A stretch of DNA of 64,000 nucleotides from an uncultured bacterium (GTDB lineage Bacteria > Cyanobacteriota > Vampirovibrionia > Gastranaerophilales > Gastranaerophilaceae). The notes under the pieces were generated by a model that saw only the letters and a program-made list of their open reading frames with translations, searched no databases and was not told the origin of the DNA. How positions within the stretch are numbered: position 1 is the stretch's first letter; each line of letters begins with the position of its first letter. A program made the translations under genes and the position numbers. Positions 8,301-16,667 of this stretch are shown piece by piece. The stretch covers positions 62,001-126,000 of the forward strand of contig CASFTJ010000001.1 of the NCBI GenBank assembly GCA_949297715.1, in the 5' to 3' direction.

Positions 8301-9311
8301 ATAATCTTTGACAGCACATTGGAAGAAAAAAATTATATACTCTCAATTATTAAAAATACCCTTAACAAAAACCCGAAAGCCACAATCGGAATTTTATTGA
8401 GAAATAATTCTCAAGTGGTTCAATGGATGGACTTTATAAACAACAGCGGCTTAAAAACAATTACCAGAAGCGAATGCTTAGAGCAGAAAACTATTTTTAG
8501 AGTAATTTTTGCTGTGATGAATATGATTTTAAACCCGTTTGATAACAACATTGTTGCCGACAACTACGATATTCTTGCAGAATCAGGATTCTATAAACAA
8601 AGGCTCGGTGTTGAAATCAGAAAATATGAAAACCCTTTCATATCACTTAATTGCGATGATATAAATAATGTTTACCTTGAACAATTTTACTGGGATTTGT
8701 CATACTGGCTTTCTTTCCCGCATCTTACGGCCGACGAAATTGCTATTAAAATAGGACTTTATTATTTTTCAAATGAAATCGAAAAGTCTAATGTTTACCT
8801 TATTTCGACACTTATTAAAAGAATCGGGCTTGCAAACAACAATTTTGAATACATAATGGCAAGACTCGGTGAATTATCGAAAAAAACATCGCTTTCAGGC
8901 TTCAAATTCTTCTCGGAAGAAGACGAAAGCAACAAAGAATTTCTGGAAGGAAAAGTTCAGATTATGACACTCCATAAATCTAAAGGAGATGAGTTTGACC
9001 TTGTATTTTTGCCCGAAATGTCAGAGAAAAATCTTACGCTTGACTTTAACGAAATAAAACTCAAATCCTCAGACTTTATGGAAGATGTAAAACGCTTAAA
9101 TCCAAATTACAAACCAAAATCCGAATTTCAACTTAAACAAGAACTTTTAGCTGAAAATTTAAGACTGCTTTATGTCGCAATTACACGTGCTAAAAGAAAC
9201 CTTTACATAACCGTCAGCAGAAAAACTAAATCTTATAATAATACTAATATTATAGACCAAAAGCCATCAATGATTTTTGATATAATTGAAAACTCAAGGC
9301 AGGTGAATTAA
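5388..9311 (+). CDS. Double UvrD-type helicase, AddB-like half fused to an active AddA/UvrD-like half
   Basis: This 1307-residue protein has two helicase halves. The C-terminal half has an intact SF1A set: Walker A AVPGAGKTT (about 662), FVLTYMESAARNF, STIHGLA, the DEAQD box (about 862), TLHKSKGDEFDLVFLPE (about 1197) and LLYVAITRAKRNL (about 1262). The N-terminal 640 residues look like a second, degenerate copy: KGSISSKKT in place of the P-loop, EVHSFFSLVY, LILDDGDE in place of the Walker B box, and IGTPQKI. That mirrors AddB, whose helicase half is inactive. The start is a TTG at 5388 (very close AAGAGG); a GTG at 5397 is the alternative. A PD-(D/E)XK nuclease gene follows immediately. A role in double-strand-break resection is an inference. 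Confidence 0.85.
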   Translation: MIKVLVKGSISSKKTDMLIEQYAKLLNSGVMASEILVIVQNSKLKNKFVESTLNLLTVPAVEKLEVHSFFSLVYNTIIDNWAVLENVNNFPNPEILPNLAGLEVSQFILKDIIKEVQFKGYNSKKSLLHQLFRRYSLIVQNNLTDDEVDWRSRVLKESFAEDAKIALKKLLKETLKLRDFDYLRQGLVFNYIYKNTEYFKNIKYLILDDGDEITPVCFDFIKHLAPQLKDVFIAFDEKGASRTGYLSADRTAVWEFEKLFNQPVISIDSKTKLRFDAENIFKNVVEEKTEILENFSLQSPSKRAKMIDLAIEQIHTLLKQKVKPSQISIVTPIIDEMLRFSIKEGLRAHLIPVFLSGSEKLIQNPLVLSVLTIIKLNCGMREKLSSFDLRIILSNFLEIPVKYCREILETFDRTKEIIDFEFPYADYTEKYKKFLSIVNKDNNSEKKLSLQALEIYENLVELKSFDAQILNKFNFFLKQLQDFENVFKDEFEKRKTEIITQIENSIIAENPYTTLEIGEHDLVIGTPQKIIDSQIRTKYQIWLDVSSDEWIKSDTGPLYNAWVFQRGWSKDEFTIDDNIELGKEKTARILRKLTLCADEHIYTISSLFDGNGIENFGGIEKFITVKTETNEITEEKKKFQITPRADQQPVLEYKSGKMAISAVPGAGKTTILLALILKLLERGINPENIFVLTYMESAARNFRERIKNVREDSAQLPNISTIHGLALRILKENENFERLGLPSDFEICDDSQRTRIVKEISEKLKLKKNEFDDFARAVSAFKIGEGKFKASSDNSDKGEKVNGVADLKIKKFKTFFEEYQMALSASNLIDYDDMLISSVKLLEENPDILAHYQDICHFIIEDEAQDSSAIQQKLINLLSGKSKNLIRCGDINQAITTTFSNADVEGFRNFIKTSDNVSMNCSQRCTEDVWKLANTLVSFAGGNEEMKNAFFEIFMHPVEGRNPVSHDAVTPIIFDSTLEEKNYILSIIKNTLNKNPKATIGILLRNNSQVVQWMDFINNSGLKTITRSECLEQKTIFRVIFAVMNMILNPFDNNIVADNYDILAESGFYKQRLGVEIRKYENPFISLNCDDINNVYLEQFYWDLSYWLSFPHLTADEIAIKIGLYYFSNEIEKSNVYLISTLIKRIGLANNNFEYIMARLGELSKKTSLSGFKFFSEEDESNKEFLEGKVQIMTLHKSKGDEFDLVFLPEMSEKNLTLDFNEIKLKSSDFMEDVKRLNPNYKPKSEFQLKQELLAENLRLLYVAITRAKRNLYITVSRKTKSYNNTNIIDQKPSMIFDIIENSRQVN

Positions 9312-9947
9312 ATGAATAATTTTTCTCCTAATATGCTAAAAACATTTGAATCTTGTCCCGTTAAATATAACCTTAAATTCAACGAAAAAATTTCGGTTCC
9401 GCAAAACCCTCTGCTATTTGAAAAAGGTAAAAAAATTCACGCACTTGCAAACTATTACCACCGAGGCGCAGACATCACAAAACTTGAAAAAGCCCTGACA
9501 AAACAAGAGTTTGAAGTTTGGGAATGCTTAAAAAATAACCCTTATTTTTCAATGAAATGTCTGCATTCAGAATATCCGATTACGGCAAAACTTGGCGAAA
9601 TATGGATTTTTGGACGGCTCGATGCAATTGTAAAAGACAATGAAAATTACTATATTCTCGACTACAAAACAGGCGTAATCCCTAAAAATCCTCAAAAAGA
9701 TTTTCAGACTATGATTTATCTTCTCTGTGCCGATAAAATTCTGCCACAAAGAGAATCCCTCTCTTTTGTGTATATTGATCTTAAAAATAACGAAAACAAA
9801 GTTATTGAATTCACGCAAAATTCAAAAGTGCTTTATGAAGATATTCTGACAAAACAATGCAACCTGATTTTGAACACAAAAGATTTTGAGGGGAAAGAAA
9901 ACCGAAAAAACTGTAAGTTTTGCGAATATAACAAAATCTGCCGTTGA
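9312..9947 (+). CDS. PD-(D/E)XK nuclease, Cas4/AddB-like with Fe-S cysteines
   Basis: The 211-residue protein starts directly after the helicase stop. Motifs run in the RecB/Cas4 order: FESCPVKYNLKF (first Cys), FEKGKKIHALANYYH, the aspartate of IFGRLDAIV, the DYKTG box (Asp and Lys of the active site), a QMIYLL-type helix as FQTMIYLLCADK, and NCKFCEYNKIC at the C-terminus. One N-terminal and three C-terminal cysteines suggest the 4Fe-4S cluster that stabilises AddB and Cas4 nucleases. The context suggests it is the nuclease subunit of the adjacent double helicase. Confidence 0.85.
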   Translation: MNNFSPNMLKTFESCPVKYNLKFNEKISVPQNPLLFEKGKKIHALANYYHRGADITKLEKALTKQEFEVWECLKNNPYFSMKCLHSEYPITAKLGEIWIFGRLDAIVKDNENYYILDYKTGVIPKNPQKDFQTMIYLLCADKILPQRESLSFVYIDLKNNENKVIEFTQNSKVLYEDILTKQCNLILNTKDFEGKENRKNCKFCEYNKICR

Positions 9948-9950
9948 TTT

Positions 9951-10424
9951 CTAGTTTTGCATTACGCAAGTATCACCCTCGTTCATATATTTTGTGAATA
10001 AAACAGATAAAGGATCAGATGTGTAAGTCATACCTCCATTTCTATAAGTTTCTTGAACATTTTGATCCTTTTTGCTTGCAGCTAAAATTTCATTAAGTTG
10101 TGCCTTTGTAAAACTACAAGAAACCTTACTTTCCGGAATTTCTTTTGCATAATTTACATATCCGCACTTGCCATTTTTCCAGCCTTCTACAATAACAACC
10201 GGTGTTATAACATTTCCCAAAAAGTCAAAACTGCTTTCTTCTTTATATTTTTGACATTTTACTAGATGAGATATAAATTCCTTGGAATAATTAGGTGAAT
10301 CACTTGACATACTTATATTCATCGGCGTTTTAGCGTCTTCTTCTGCTATTACACTGTTTGACATTACAAAACAAAAAACAATTAACAAAATACCACCTAA
10401 AAAATTAATTTTTCTTAATTTCAT
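9951..10424 (-). CDS. Unknown secreted protein
   Basis: I do not recognise the family. The 157 residues begin with a clear signal peptide (MKLRKINFLGGILLIVF..., likely cut after VIAEE). The mature part is about 130 residues with cysteines in VKCQKY, GKCGYV, VSCSF and DTCVM, which could form two disulphides in the periplasm or outside. It converges on the nuclease gene, leaving 3 bases between the stops. The GAGGGGTAAATG start region is good. Confidence 0.6.
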   Translation of the reverse strand: MKLRKINFLGGILLIVFCFVMSNSVIAEEDAKTPMNISMSSDSPNYSKEFISHLVKCQKYKEESSFDFLGNVITPVVIVEGWKNGKCGYVNYAKEIPESKVSCSFTKAQLNEILAASKKDQNVQETYRNGGMTYTSDPLSVLFTKYMNEGDTCVMQN

Positions 10425-10552
10425 TTACCCCTCTTTTCTTTTATTTTTTAACTATATCATATTTTTTTTGAGTTTAAATAATCATTTGATATGAAATTTC
10501 CACTAATTTTCTACCCGAAACCATTAGAACACTTTTATAATATGCACTAAAA

Positions 10553-10580
10553 AATCCCCGCAAAAGTCATCACGGGGATT
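10553..10580 (-). terminator. Terminator of rplJ-rplL
   Basis: AATCCCCG and CGGGGATT form an 8-bp GC-rich stem, followed leftward by TTTTTT, 25 bases past the rplL stop. rpoB therefore does not follow directly, unlike in many bacteria. Confidence 0.85.
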
Positions 10581-10604
10581 GAAAAAAATTTATTGAAAAC
10601 AAAC

Positions 10605-10982
10605 TTACTTGATTTCAACAGTAGCGCCTGCAGCTTCAAGTTGTTTCTTGATAGCTTCAGCATCTTCTTTTTTGATATTCTCTTTAACAGGTTTCGGTGC
10701 GCCGTCAACCAAGTCTTTAGCTTCTTTTAAGCCTAAACCAGTAATAGCACGAACTTCTTTTAATACAGCAATTTTGTTAGCGCCTGCTGCTGCAAGAATA
10801 ACTGATACTTCAGAAGCTTCTTCTGCTGCTGCTTCACCGGCTGCTGCAGGTGCTGCTGCTGCTACTGCTACAGGTGCTGCTGCTGATACGCCAAATTTTT
10901 CTTCCATAGCTTTTACTAATTCTGCTGCTTCAAGCAAAGTTAATTTTTCAATTGATTCTAAAATTGATTCTACATTACTCAT
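10605..10982 (-). CDS. rplL: 50S ribosomal protein L7/L12
   Basis: The 125-residue protein has the dimerising N-terminus ([20 protein letters not shown]), an Ala/Pro/Glu hinge (about residues 37-58), and the globular C-terminal domain with [20 protein letters not shown] and [10 protein letters not shown]. It is the multicopy stalk protein that recruits translation factors. It lies 123 bases after rplJ and ends at a strong terminator. Confidence 0.98.
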   Translation of the reverse strand: MSNVESILESIEKLTLLEAAELVKAMEEKFGVSAAAPVAVAAAAPAAAGEAAAEEASEVSVILAAAGANKIAVLKEVRAITGLGLKEAKDLVDGAPKPVKENIKKEDAEAIKKQLEAAGATVEIK

Positions 10983-11105
10983 TGTTTTTCTCCTTTATGT
11001 ATTTTTTATTTTGTACTTGTTAATTATTCTTCTGCCTGCATTATTCTTAAGCTGTTAACTTCTTATACCCTGCAAGCCCAACCGCACCGGAAAACCGGGG
11101 AATAA

Positions 11106-11627
11106 CTATGCGGCTTTTTGATCTCTGACTGCTGCCATAGCTCTTGTAAGCTGTGCCATAACTGCATTGACAGAATTTGCAATTCCAGATGCCGGTGAAT
11201 TGATAGACCCGAGTATTTTTGCAATAAGTTCTTCTTTTGAAGGAAGTTTTGCAAGTTCTTCGGTTTCTTTTGCTGATAACAATTTGCCATCAAGCGCTGC
11301 GCCTAAAATTACACCTTTTTTGCTATCCTTAATGAATTTTGCAACAACTTTTGCAGGACTTACCTGGTCTTCAAAACCGAACGCCAATGCGATTGGCCCT
11401 TTAAATGTGTCATTAAGTATTTCAAAATCGGTGCCTTTAATTGCAATTTTAGCTAAAGTATTTTTTGTTACTGTATAATCGCCGCCTTCTTTTTGAAGTG
11501 CTCGTCTTAGGTTTGTAATTTCTTCAACAGAATAGCCTTTGTATTCGGTAACAATTGCTACTTTTGCTTTTTCCAATTTTGATTTCAGAGCATCTATTTT
11601 TTCTGTTTTAAATTGTTTTGTTGACAT
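11106..11627 (-). CDS. rplJ: 50S ribosomal protein L10
   Basis: I place the start at the ATG at 11627 (MSTKQFKTEKIDALKSKL), which has AAGGAGC at proper spacing. An in-frame TTG-type extension to 11723 runs into the leader and is not credible. The 173 residues show the L10 pattern: VAIVTEYKGYSVEEITNLRR, GDYTVTKNTLAKIA, GPIALAFG. L10 anchors the L7/L12 stalk and in many bacteria represses its own operon by binding the leader described upstream. Confidence 0.96.
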   Translation of the reverse strand: MSTKQFKTEKIDALKSKLEKAKVAIVTEYKGYSVEEITNLRRALQKEGGDYTVTKNTLAKIAIKGTDFEILNDTFKGPIALAFGFEDQVSPAKVVAKFIKDSKKGVILGAALDGKLLSAKETEELAKLPSKEELIAKILGSINSPASGIANSVNAVMAQLTRAMAAVRDQKAA

Positions 11628-11694
11628 TTTTAGCTCCTTGTATTTTTGTATCGACCTTTTGTTTTGGATCTGTAAAACCTTTCCATACAAAAAA

Positions 11695-11721
11695 GATTTT
11701 GCGAACCCAAACCGCAAAATC
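11695..11721 (-). promoter_or_regulatory. Hairpin in the rplJ leader
   Basis: GATTTTGCG and CGCAAAATC are exact inverted repeats around a 9-base loop in the rplJ 5' leader, downstream of the L10-leader motif. It is followed leftward by TTTTTT, so it could be an attenuator whose formation is set by L10 binding. Confidence 0.5.
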
Positions 11722-11766
11722 ACACATTCTGAATTTTTTTTATCGGATGATCCGAAACAATAAATT

Positions 11767-11834
11767 GCCAGTGTAACCTCGATTAGCTGTCCTTAAACAT
11801 TTAACGGCAAATACCGACTAATTGTCTGCGGTTG
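11767..11834 (-). promoter_or_regulatory. Ribosomal protein L10 leader
   Basis: Read leftward, the leader has CCGCAGACAATTAG and, 40 bases on, CTAATCGAGGTT, so ATTAG pairs with CTAAT. The GCAGAC... and ...CGAGGTT blocks correspond to the consensus I recall for the L10 leader RNA (the kink-turn region bound by L10-L12). Its place 140-210 bases before rplJ is as expected. Confidence 0.6.
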
Positions 11835-11877
11835 TATCCTTATACTACTAAAAAACTTTTTAAAAATCAAGCCATAC

Positions 11878-12801
11878 TTAATATTTTTTAACCAGTGACC
11901 AAACATTTTCAGGTTCCGTTGTATCGTAAACACCCTTTAAGTAAGCTTCAAATAGGTTTTTAGGCTCCATATAGTATCTGTTACAAAAATTACCGTAACA
12001 TACAATTTCATTAAATAAATTTAGTTTAAGCAATATCTGCAAATCATAATAAACATCTTTTAAAAGAGCTTTATCATCAAATGCATCAATTGCTGAATAT
12101 GAACGAAGAATCCAATTATCCTTACGAAGTTCAGTGCGTAAATCATCTAATGCTTTGTCTACATAATATAAAAGCTTATCAACCTGCGCAAATCCTTTTA
12201 AGGTTACAACTAATTGATCACCATTCTTTGCAAACTTACAACAAGGTGCACCTTTTATACGATTATAAAACTCACAAATAAGTTTATCTACCATTTCTTT
12301 ATTTTCTTGAGCTTGCTGTTCTTCTGTGCTGCTATCATCGACTAAACGTTTCTTGGCTACAAGTTTTGTTATTAAAACAACATTCCTGTATGCCAACAAA
12401 GCCTGATTTGCTTCAATCCTTAACTGCGCATTAAATTCATCTTCATTTTTAATTTTTATTTTATCTATAATTTTAGAGACTTTACGAGCACTGCTTACTG
12501 CAATAGCCTTTAGCTGCGTTAATGCACCTATTATGACCAACAAAATCATTATAAAAATGAATAAGGATCCATCAGTCTTTGTTACACCCTTACTTAAAGA
12601 ATCTGCAAAATATTGGTGCATAAACTCAGAAATGTTATTAGCAACAGGTGTCAAAAAAGCCAAATACTGACAATTTAAAACATCAAAAAACCAATACATT
12701 AAAAATGCGAATATCATCACACTTAATATTATTTGCGCCATAAATGCGACATCTAAAAATGTCCTCAAAAACTTCTTTAATAAATTAAATAGTCGAAGCA
12801 T
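11878..12801 (-). CDS. Unknown two-helix membrane protein
   Basis: I do not recognise this 307-residue protein. It has two membrane helices (about 18-40 and 81-104) separated by a short loop, then a cytoplasmic region of about 200 residues: a helical linker (IDKIKIKNEDEFNAQLRIEA...) and a mixed domain with VVTLKGFAQVDKLLYYVDKA and NWILRSYSAIDAF. It is the last gene of the leftward pxpA-yvcK-panB-TPR-panC operon, 21 bases after panC. No catalytic signature is visible. Confidence 0.6.
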   Translation of the reverse strand: MLRLFNLLKKFLRTFLDVAFMAQIILSVMIFAFLMYWFFDVLNCQYLAFLTPVANNISEFMHQYFADSLSKGVTKTDGSLFIFIMILLVIIGALTQLKAIAVSSARKVSKIIDKIKIKNEDEFNAQLRIEANQALLAYRNVVLITKLVAKKRLVDDSSTEEQQAQENKEMVDKLICEFYNRIKGAPCCKFAKNGDQLVVTLKGFAQVDKLLYYVDKALDDLRTELRKDNWILRSYSAIDAFDDKALLKDVYYDLQILLKLNLFNEIVCYGNFCNRYYMEPKNLFEAYLKGVYDTTEPENVWSLVKKY

Positions 12802-12821
12802 AAATTCCTCTTTTATTTGCG

Positions 12822-13679
12822 TTAGCTCTCTAATGACACATTATCAATTAACCTGACAGATCCTATTTTTACAGCGATAAAAACGACTGTATTTTTATCA
12901 GCTTCGGTTTTCGCCTCTAAATTATCTCTATCTCTAAATTCCAGATATTCAAGCTCATGGCACGGTTTTAAAAATTCGTATGCCGTCTCTGTTAAAGCTT
13001 TTATATCTTTTATTCCTGAATTATAGCATGATTTTATATTAAATAAAATATTTTTAAGAACAAGAGCTTCTTTTCTTTGATCTTCACTCAGGTACTTATT
13101 CCTTGAACTCATTGCCAGACCGTCATCTTCACGGACTATAGGGCAAGAAATAATTGTTAACGGAATATTCAAATCCTTAACCATTTTCTTAATAATTATT
13201 AACTGTTGACGATCCTTCTCTCCGAAAAATGCGTAATCCGGCTGTACTATATTAAATAACTTGTTTACAACGGTACAAACCCCGTCAAAATGCCCAACAC
13301 GGGATTTCCCGCATAATTTATCCGTATAAAAATATGGCGGAATAACATAAGTTAAAAAATCATTCGATAAAATACCGCCCTTACCGTACATTTCTTCTGC
13401 TGACGGCGCAAATACAATATCAACACCGGCTTCTTCTGCCAACTTCGTATCTGCGTCTAGAGTTCGAGGGTATTTTTCATAATCTTCTCCGGGGCAAAAC
13501 TGAATCGGGTTTACAAAAACAGAAATCACTGTCTTGTCACATTTTTCAACACTCTTCTTTATCAAGCTCAAATGCCCTTTGTGAAGTGCACCCATTGTCG
13601 GAACTAAACCTACTGTTAATCCCTGTTTCTTCCACTCTCTTACCTTTTCTCTTACTTCGTCTATCTTATGTAATAACAT
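12822..13679 (-). CDS. panC: Pantoate--beta-alanine ligase
   Basis: The 285 residues include VGLVPTMGALHKGHLSLI (the HxGH ATP motif), VFVNPIQFCPGEDYEKYPRT, FGEKDRQQL and VREDDGLAMSSRNKYL, all diagnostic of PanC. It joins pantoate and beta-alanine with ATP to give pantothenate. It shares an operon with panB, separated by a TPR membrane gene. No panD or panE is seen in the window. Confidence 0.97.
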   Translation of the reverse strand: MLLHKIDEVREKVREWKKQGLTVGLVPTMGALHKGHLSLIKKSVEKCDKTVISVFVNPIQFCPGEDYEKYPRTLDADTKLAEEAGVDIVFAPSAEEMYGKGGILSNDFLTYVIPPYFYTDKLCGKSRVGHFDGVCTVVNKLFNIVQPDYAFFGEKDRQQLIIIKKMVKDLNIPLTIISCPIVREDDGLAMSSRNKYLSEDQRKEALVLKNILFNIKSCYNSGIKDIKALTETAYEFLKPCHELEYLEFRDRDNLEAKTEADKNTVVFIAVKIGSVRLIDNVSLES

Positions 13680-13717
13680 TTTAAGCTCACCTCTTTTTAT
13701 GATTATATCACATTCTT

Positions 13718-14467
13718 TTAAAAACTATATTGTTTTTTGTATTGTAAATATAAATCATCATAATAATTTTCATTTTCATATAACTTTTTTAAAAGCGCAT
13801 TATTCGGACAAGACTCAAGAGCTTTTTGATAATCTTTTTCAAACAAATCCTTTTTATTTATTTTTCTATTTATGTATGCCCTTGTCGCATAATCCCAATG
13901 TGTTATATTTTCTCCATTTTGAATTTTTTTATTTATAACTTCATAAGCATTTTTATAGTCATTTTGTAATATATAATTTACTGCGATTATTTGCTGCAAA
14001 TTAAGTTTTTTACACATCCCGATTGCTTCTTCATAATCCCCTTTAATAGTATATAAATTACACAACTGAGCTACTGCAACTTTATTTTCATTTATTTTAA
14101 AGGATTGTTCAAAAGCTTTCACGGCTTCCTTTCCGTTGTAAACAGCTGCATAATAACTTCCCAAAAATTGCAGCATTTCTGACTTTACCGATGGGATTAA
14201 CGCTGTTTTTACCGCTAATTTATATAACTTTTCGGCCTCAACACCTTCTTTGTTCTGCGACAGCGACAAAAATCCAAAAGGTAACCACAAATACAAAATT
14301 ATTAATGATACTAATGATACAACAATCTGAACTGGCGATATTACAAACTTTTTTTGCTTGCCTGAATTTATTGCCACAAAAATTAATGTTATTAACAGTA
14401 ATGCAACTGCAAGGATTACTAAGAGAAACATTACAACAACTGTTATAAAAAGATCATTACCAATCAA
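13718..14467 (-). CDS. TPR-like membrane-anchored protein
   Basis: The 249-residue protein has two N-terminal membrane helices (about 8-30 and 44-66). A mostly helical region follows with repeated A/Y/A spacing typical of tetratricopeptide repeats (AVKAFEQSFKINENKVAVAQ, NLYTIKGDYEEAIGMCKKLN, KDLFEKDYQKALESCPNNAL). It sits between panB and panC in one operon but has no known role in pantothenate synthesis. A scaffold function is likely. Confidence 0.6.
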   Translation of the reverse strand: MIGNDLFITVVVMFLLVILAVALLLITLIFVAINSGKQKKFVISPVQIVVSLVSLIILYLWLPFGFLSLSQNKEGVEAEKLYKLAVKTALIPSVKSEMLQFLGSYYAAVYNGKEAVKAFEQSFKINENKVAVAQLCNLYTIKGDYEEAIGMCKKLNLQQIIAVNYILQNDYKNAYEVINKKIQNGENITHWDYATRAYINRKINKKDLFEKDYQKALESCPNNALLKKLYENENYYDDLYLQYKKQYSF

Positions 14468-14487
14468 AATACTCTCCTTTAAAATTA

Positions 14488-15300
14488 TTAAAAAACTTCA
14501 CTTTCAGAAGGAAATTTACCGCTTTTTACGTCTTCATCAAACCTTTTTGCACAATCTAATATAAAAGATTTCATATCTCCGTATTTTCTGGCAAATTTTG
14601 GTGTAAAGTCGCTGTACTTGCCAAAAACATCATCTGATACCAAAACTTGCGCATCACAGTATTTCCCCGCCCCGCAGGAAATCGTCGGCACCGATAAATT
14701 TTCCGTTATATATTTTGCACTCTCCTGAGGCATCATCTCCAGAACTATCGAAAATACCCCTGAGGCTTCCAGTTGTTTTGCCTGCTTCAAAATTTCATCC
14801 GCTGCCTCTTGGGTTTTACCTTGAATTTTATATCCTCCCAACGTATTCAAAAACTGAGGAGTAAAACCCAAATGCCCCATTACCGGAATCCCCGTTTCCA
14901 CAAGCCTTTTTACAACTTCCAGAATATAATCACTGCACCCCTCTATTTTAACTGCATTCGCACCTGATTTAATCATCTCGCCACAATTTTGTACTGCAGA
15001 TGCCAAATCCGTATGATAACTTAAAAACGGCATATCTGTTACAACCAAAGCTCTTTCTACACCTTTTGCAACGGCCTTTGTAAAAATCTTCATTTCTTCT
15101 ACGCCGACACTATGAGTTGTTTCATATCCTAAAGCTACCATTGCAAGGCTGTCACCTATTAATATAACATCAATTCCGGCTTCATCAAGGTACTTTGCTG
15201 TTGAATAATCGTATGCTGTCAATACCGAAAACTTTTCGCCGGAATCTTTTATTTTTTTTAAGGTTTTTACATTTACTTTTTTAATCAATTGAGCACACAT
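14488..15300 (-). CDS. panB: 3-methyl-2-oxobutanoate hydroxymethyltransferase
   Basis: The 270-residue protein has KFSVLTAYDYSTAKYLDEAG, VILIGDSLAMVALGYETTH, VVTDMPFLSYH and GIPVMGHLGFTPQ, the PanB metal- and substrate-binding motifs. It forms ketopantoate from 2-oxoisovalerate with methylene-THF, the first committed pantothenate step. Its start overlaps the end of yvcK by 16 bases, so translation is probably coupled. Confidence 0.97.
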   Translation of the reverse strand: MCAQLIKKVNVKTLKKIKDSGEKFSVLTAYDYSTAKYLDEAGIDVILIGDSLAMVALGYETTHSVGVEEMKIFTKAVAKGVERALVVTDMPFLSYHTDLASAVQNCGEMIKSGANAVKIEGCSDYILEVVKRLVETGIPVMGHLGFTPQFLNTLGGYKIQGKTQEAADEILKQAKQLEASGVFSIVLEMMPQESAKYITENLSVPTISCGAGKYCDAQVLVSDDVFGKYSDFTPKFARKYGDMKSFILDCAKRFDEDVKSGKFPSESEVF

Positions 15301-16649
15301 TCTTTATCTTCCTGCTCTTTACTTGAAAAAAAATGAGGTTTTTCCGTCTTTGATTCTTTTCTGAACCAGTAATAAATCGCTCTTGCTACACGATTTGAAC
15401 TATGTCTTACAAACCCTTCACGACTGTCTTCTATAAGTTTTTTAGCGAATATTCTAACTCCAAGTTTTCTCAAATTTTCGACATCTATTCTTACAGGATA
15501 AGAACCGGCAAGCTCATATTTTTTAGCCAGATTTGCAGGAATACAATCGTTTACCAAAACTGCATCTATTATATTTTTGCTGTTTGCATGCTTCATCAAA
15601 GCTTGAACATGGTCTGAAGCTTTATAATTATCAGTTTCACCGGGTTGTGTCATAATATTGCATACATAAATTTTCTTTGCGTGTGATTTTGCAATTTCCT
15701 GAGATATTTCCTCTATCAGAAGGTTCGGAATTACACTTGTATAAAGACTTCCGGGCCCTAAAATAATCAAATCGGCTTCTTTTATTGCAGCAATTACATC
15801 AACCAAAGCTCTGCAATTTTTAGGATCTGTGTAAAGCCTTTTAATTTTTCCGTGAGCCTCCGGAATATTAGATTCACCGTGAATTATCCGCCCGTCTTCC
15901 ATTTCGGCAACAAGCTTCATATCATCCAATGTTGAAGGTAATACTCTTCCGCGAATAGACAAAACATTTGACGATTCTTTTACTGCACGAACCATATCGC
16001 CCGTAATTGCACATAACGCCGTCAGAAAAAGATTTCCGAAACTGTGCCCTTCAAGCCCTTCGCCTGATCTGAACCTGTATTGAAAAAGCTTTGTAATTAA
16101 ATCTTCGTCATCAGCCAAGGCTGCGATGCAGTTTCTTATATCTCCGGGAGGAAGGATTCCCATATCCTCTCTTAAACGCCCTGAACTTCCGCCGTCATCC
16201 CCGACAGTTACAACCGCTGTGATGTTGTTTGTTATGTGTTTTATACCTTTTAACAACATTGACAACCCTGTTCCGCCGCCGACTGCAACAATTTTAGGGC
16301 CTTTATTGAGTTTCCGGCGCCTATATAAAGCCTCTAAAATATTATCACCGGCTTTTTCAGAATTTAACCCAAGCATTGATATGTTTGTTTTTTGCCAGCC
16401 TTTAAAAAATATTCCTGCACCAAACATTACAATAGCAAACGCTAACCACTCCGTCGAAACAGTCATTGCGACTTTTCGAATAAACATCATTGTATAAAAT
16501 ACAGGTTTTATGTCAAACAGTATCAAAAAACCTATCGTCATCATCAGTGCGCCTAGAAATATCATTGCAAACCATCTTTTGACCTGCAATCCCGGAATTA
16601 ACCAGGCCGCATCTTTTGGCATTCTCATACTGTTTCTTAGTTTTTTCAT
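15285..16649 (-). CDS. yvcK: YvcK/CofD-like gluconeogenesis factor with N-terminal membrane helices
   Basis: The 454-residue protein has two membrane segments in the first 90 residues. The YvcK core follows: KIVAVGGGTGLSMLLKGIK, TAVVTVGDDGGSSGRLRED, GILPPGDIRNCIAALAD and LGPGSLYTSVIPNLLI. The family binds UDP-sugars and is needed for growth on gluconeogenic carbon and for cell-wall homeostasis in Bacillus. A membrane-anchored form occurs in cyanobacteria and some others. It follows pxpA by 18 bases and overlaps panB. Confidence 0.9.
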   Translation of the reverse strand: MKKLRNSMRMPKDAAWLIPGLQVKRWFAMIFLGALMMTIGFLILFDIKPVFYTMMFIRKVAMTVSTEWLAFAIVMFGAGIFFKGWQKTNISMLGLNSEKAGDNILEALYRRRKLNKGPKIVAVGGGTGLSMLLKGIKHITNNITAVVTVGDDGGSSGRLREDMGILPPGDIRNCIAALADDEDLITKLFQYRFRSGEGLEGHSFGNLFLTALCAITGDMVRAVKESSNVLSIRGRVLPSTLDDMKLVAEMEDGRIIHGESNIPEAHGKIKRLYTDPKNCRALVDVIAAIKEADLIILGPGSLYTSVIPNLLIEEISQEIAKSHAKKIYVCNIMTQPGETDNYKASDHVQALMKHANSKNIIDAVLVNDCIPANLAKKYELAGSYPVRIDVENLRKLGVRIFAKKLIEDSREGFVRHSSNRVARAIYYWFRKESKTEKPHFFSSKEQEDKECVLN

Positions 16650-16667
16650 ATTTTACTTCCTTGTCTG

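Noticed and set aside
10609-11058. 149-residue rightward Ala/Ser-rich frame
   Set aside because: Antisense shadow of rplL caused by its alanine codons.
11628-11723. N-terminal extension of L10
   Set aside because: The extension covers the leader hairpin, lacks similarity to L10, and AAGGAGC precedes the internal ATG.
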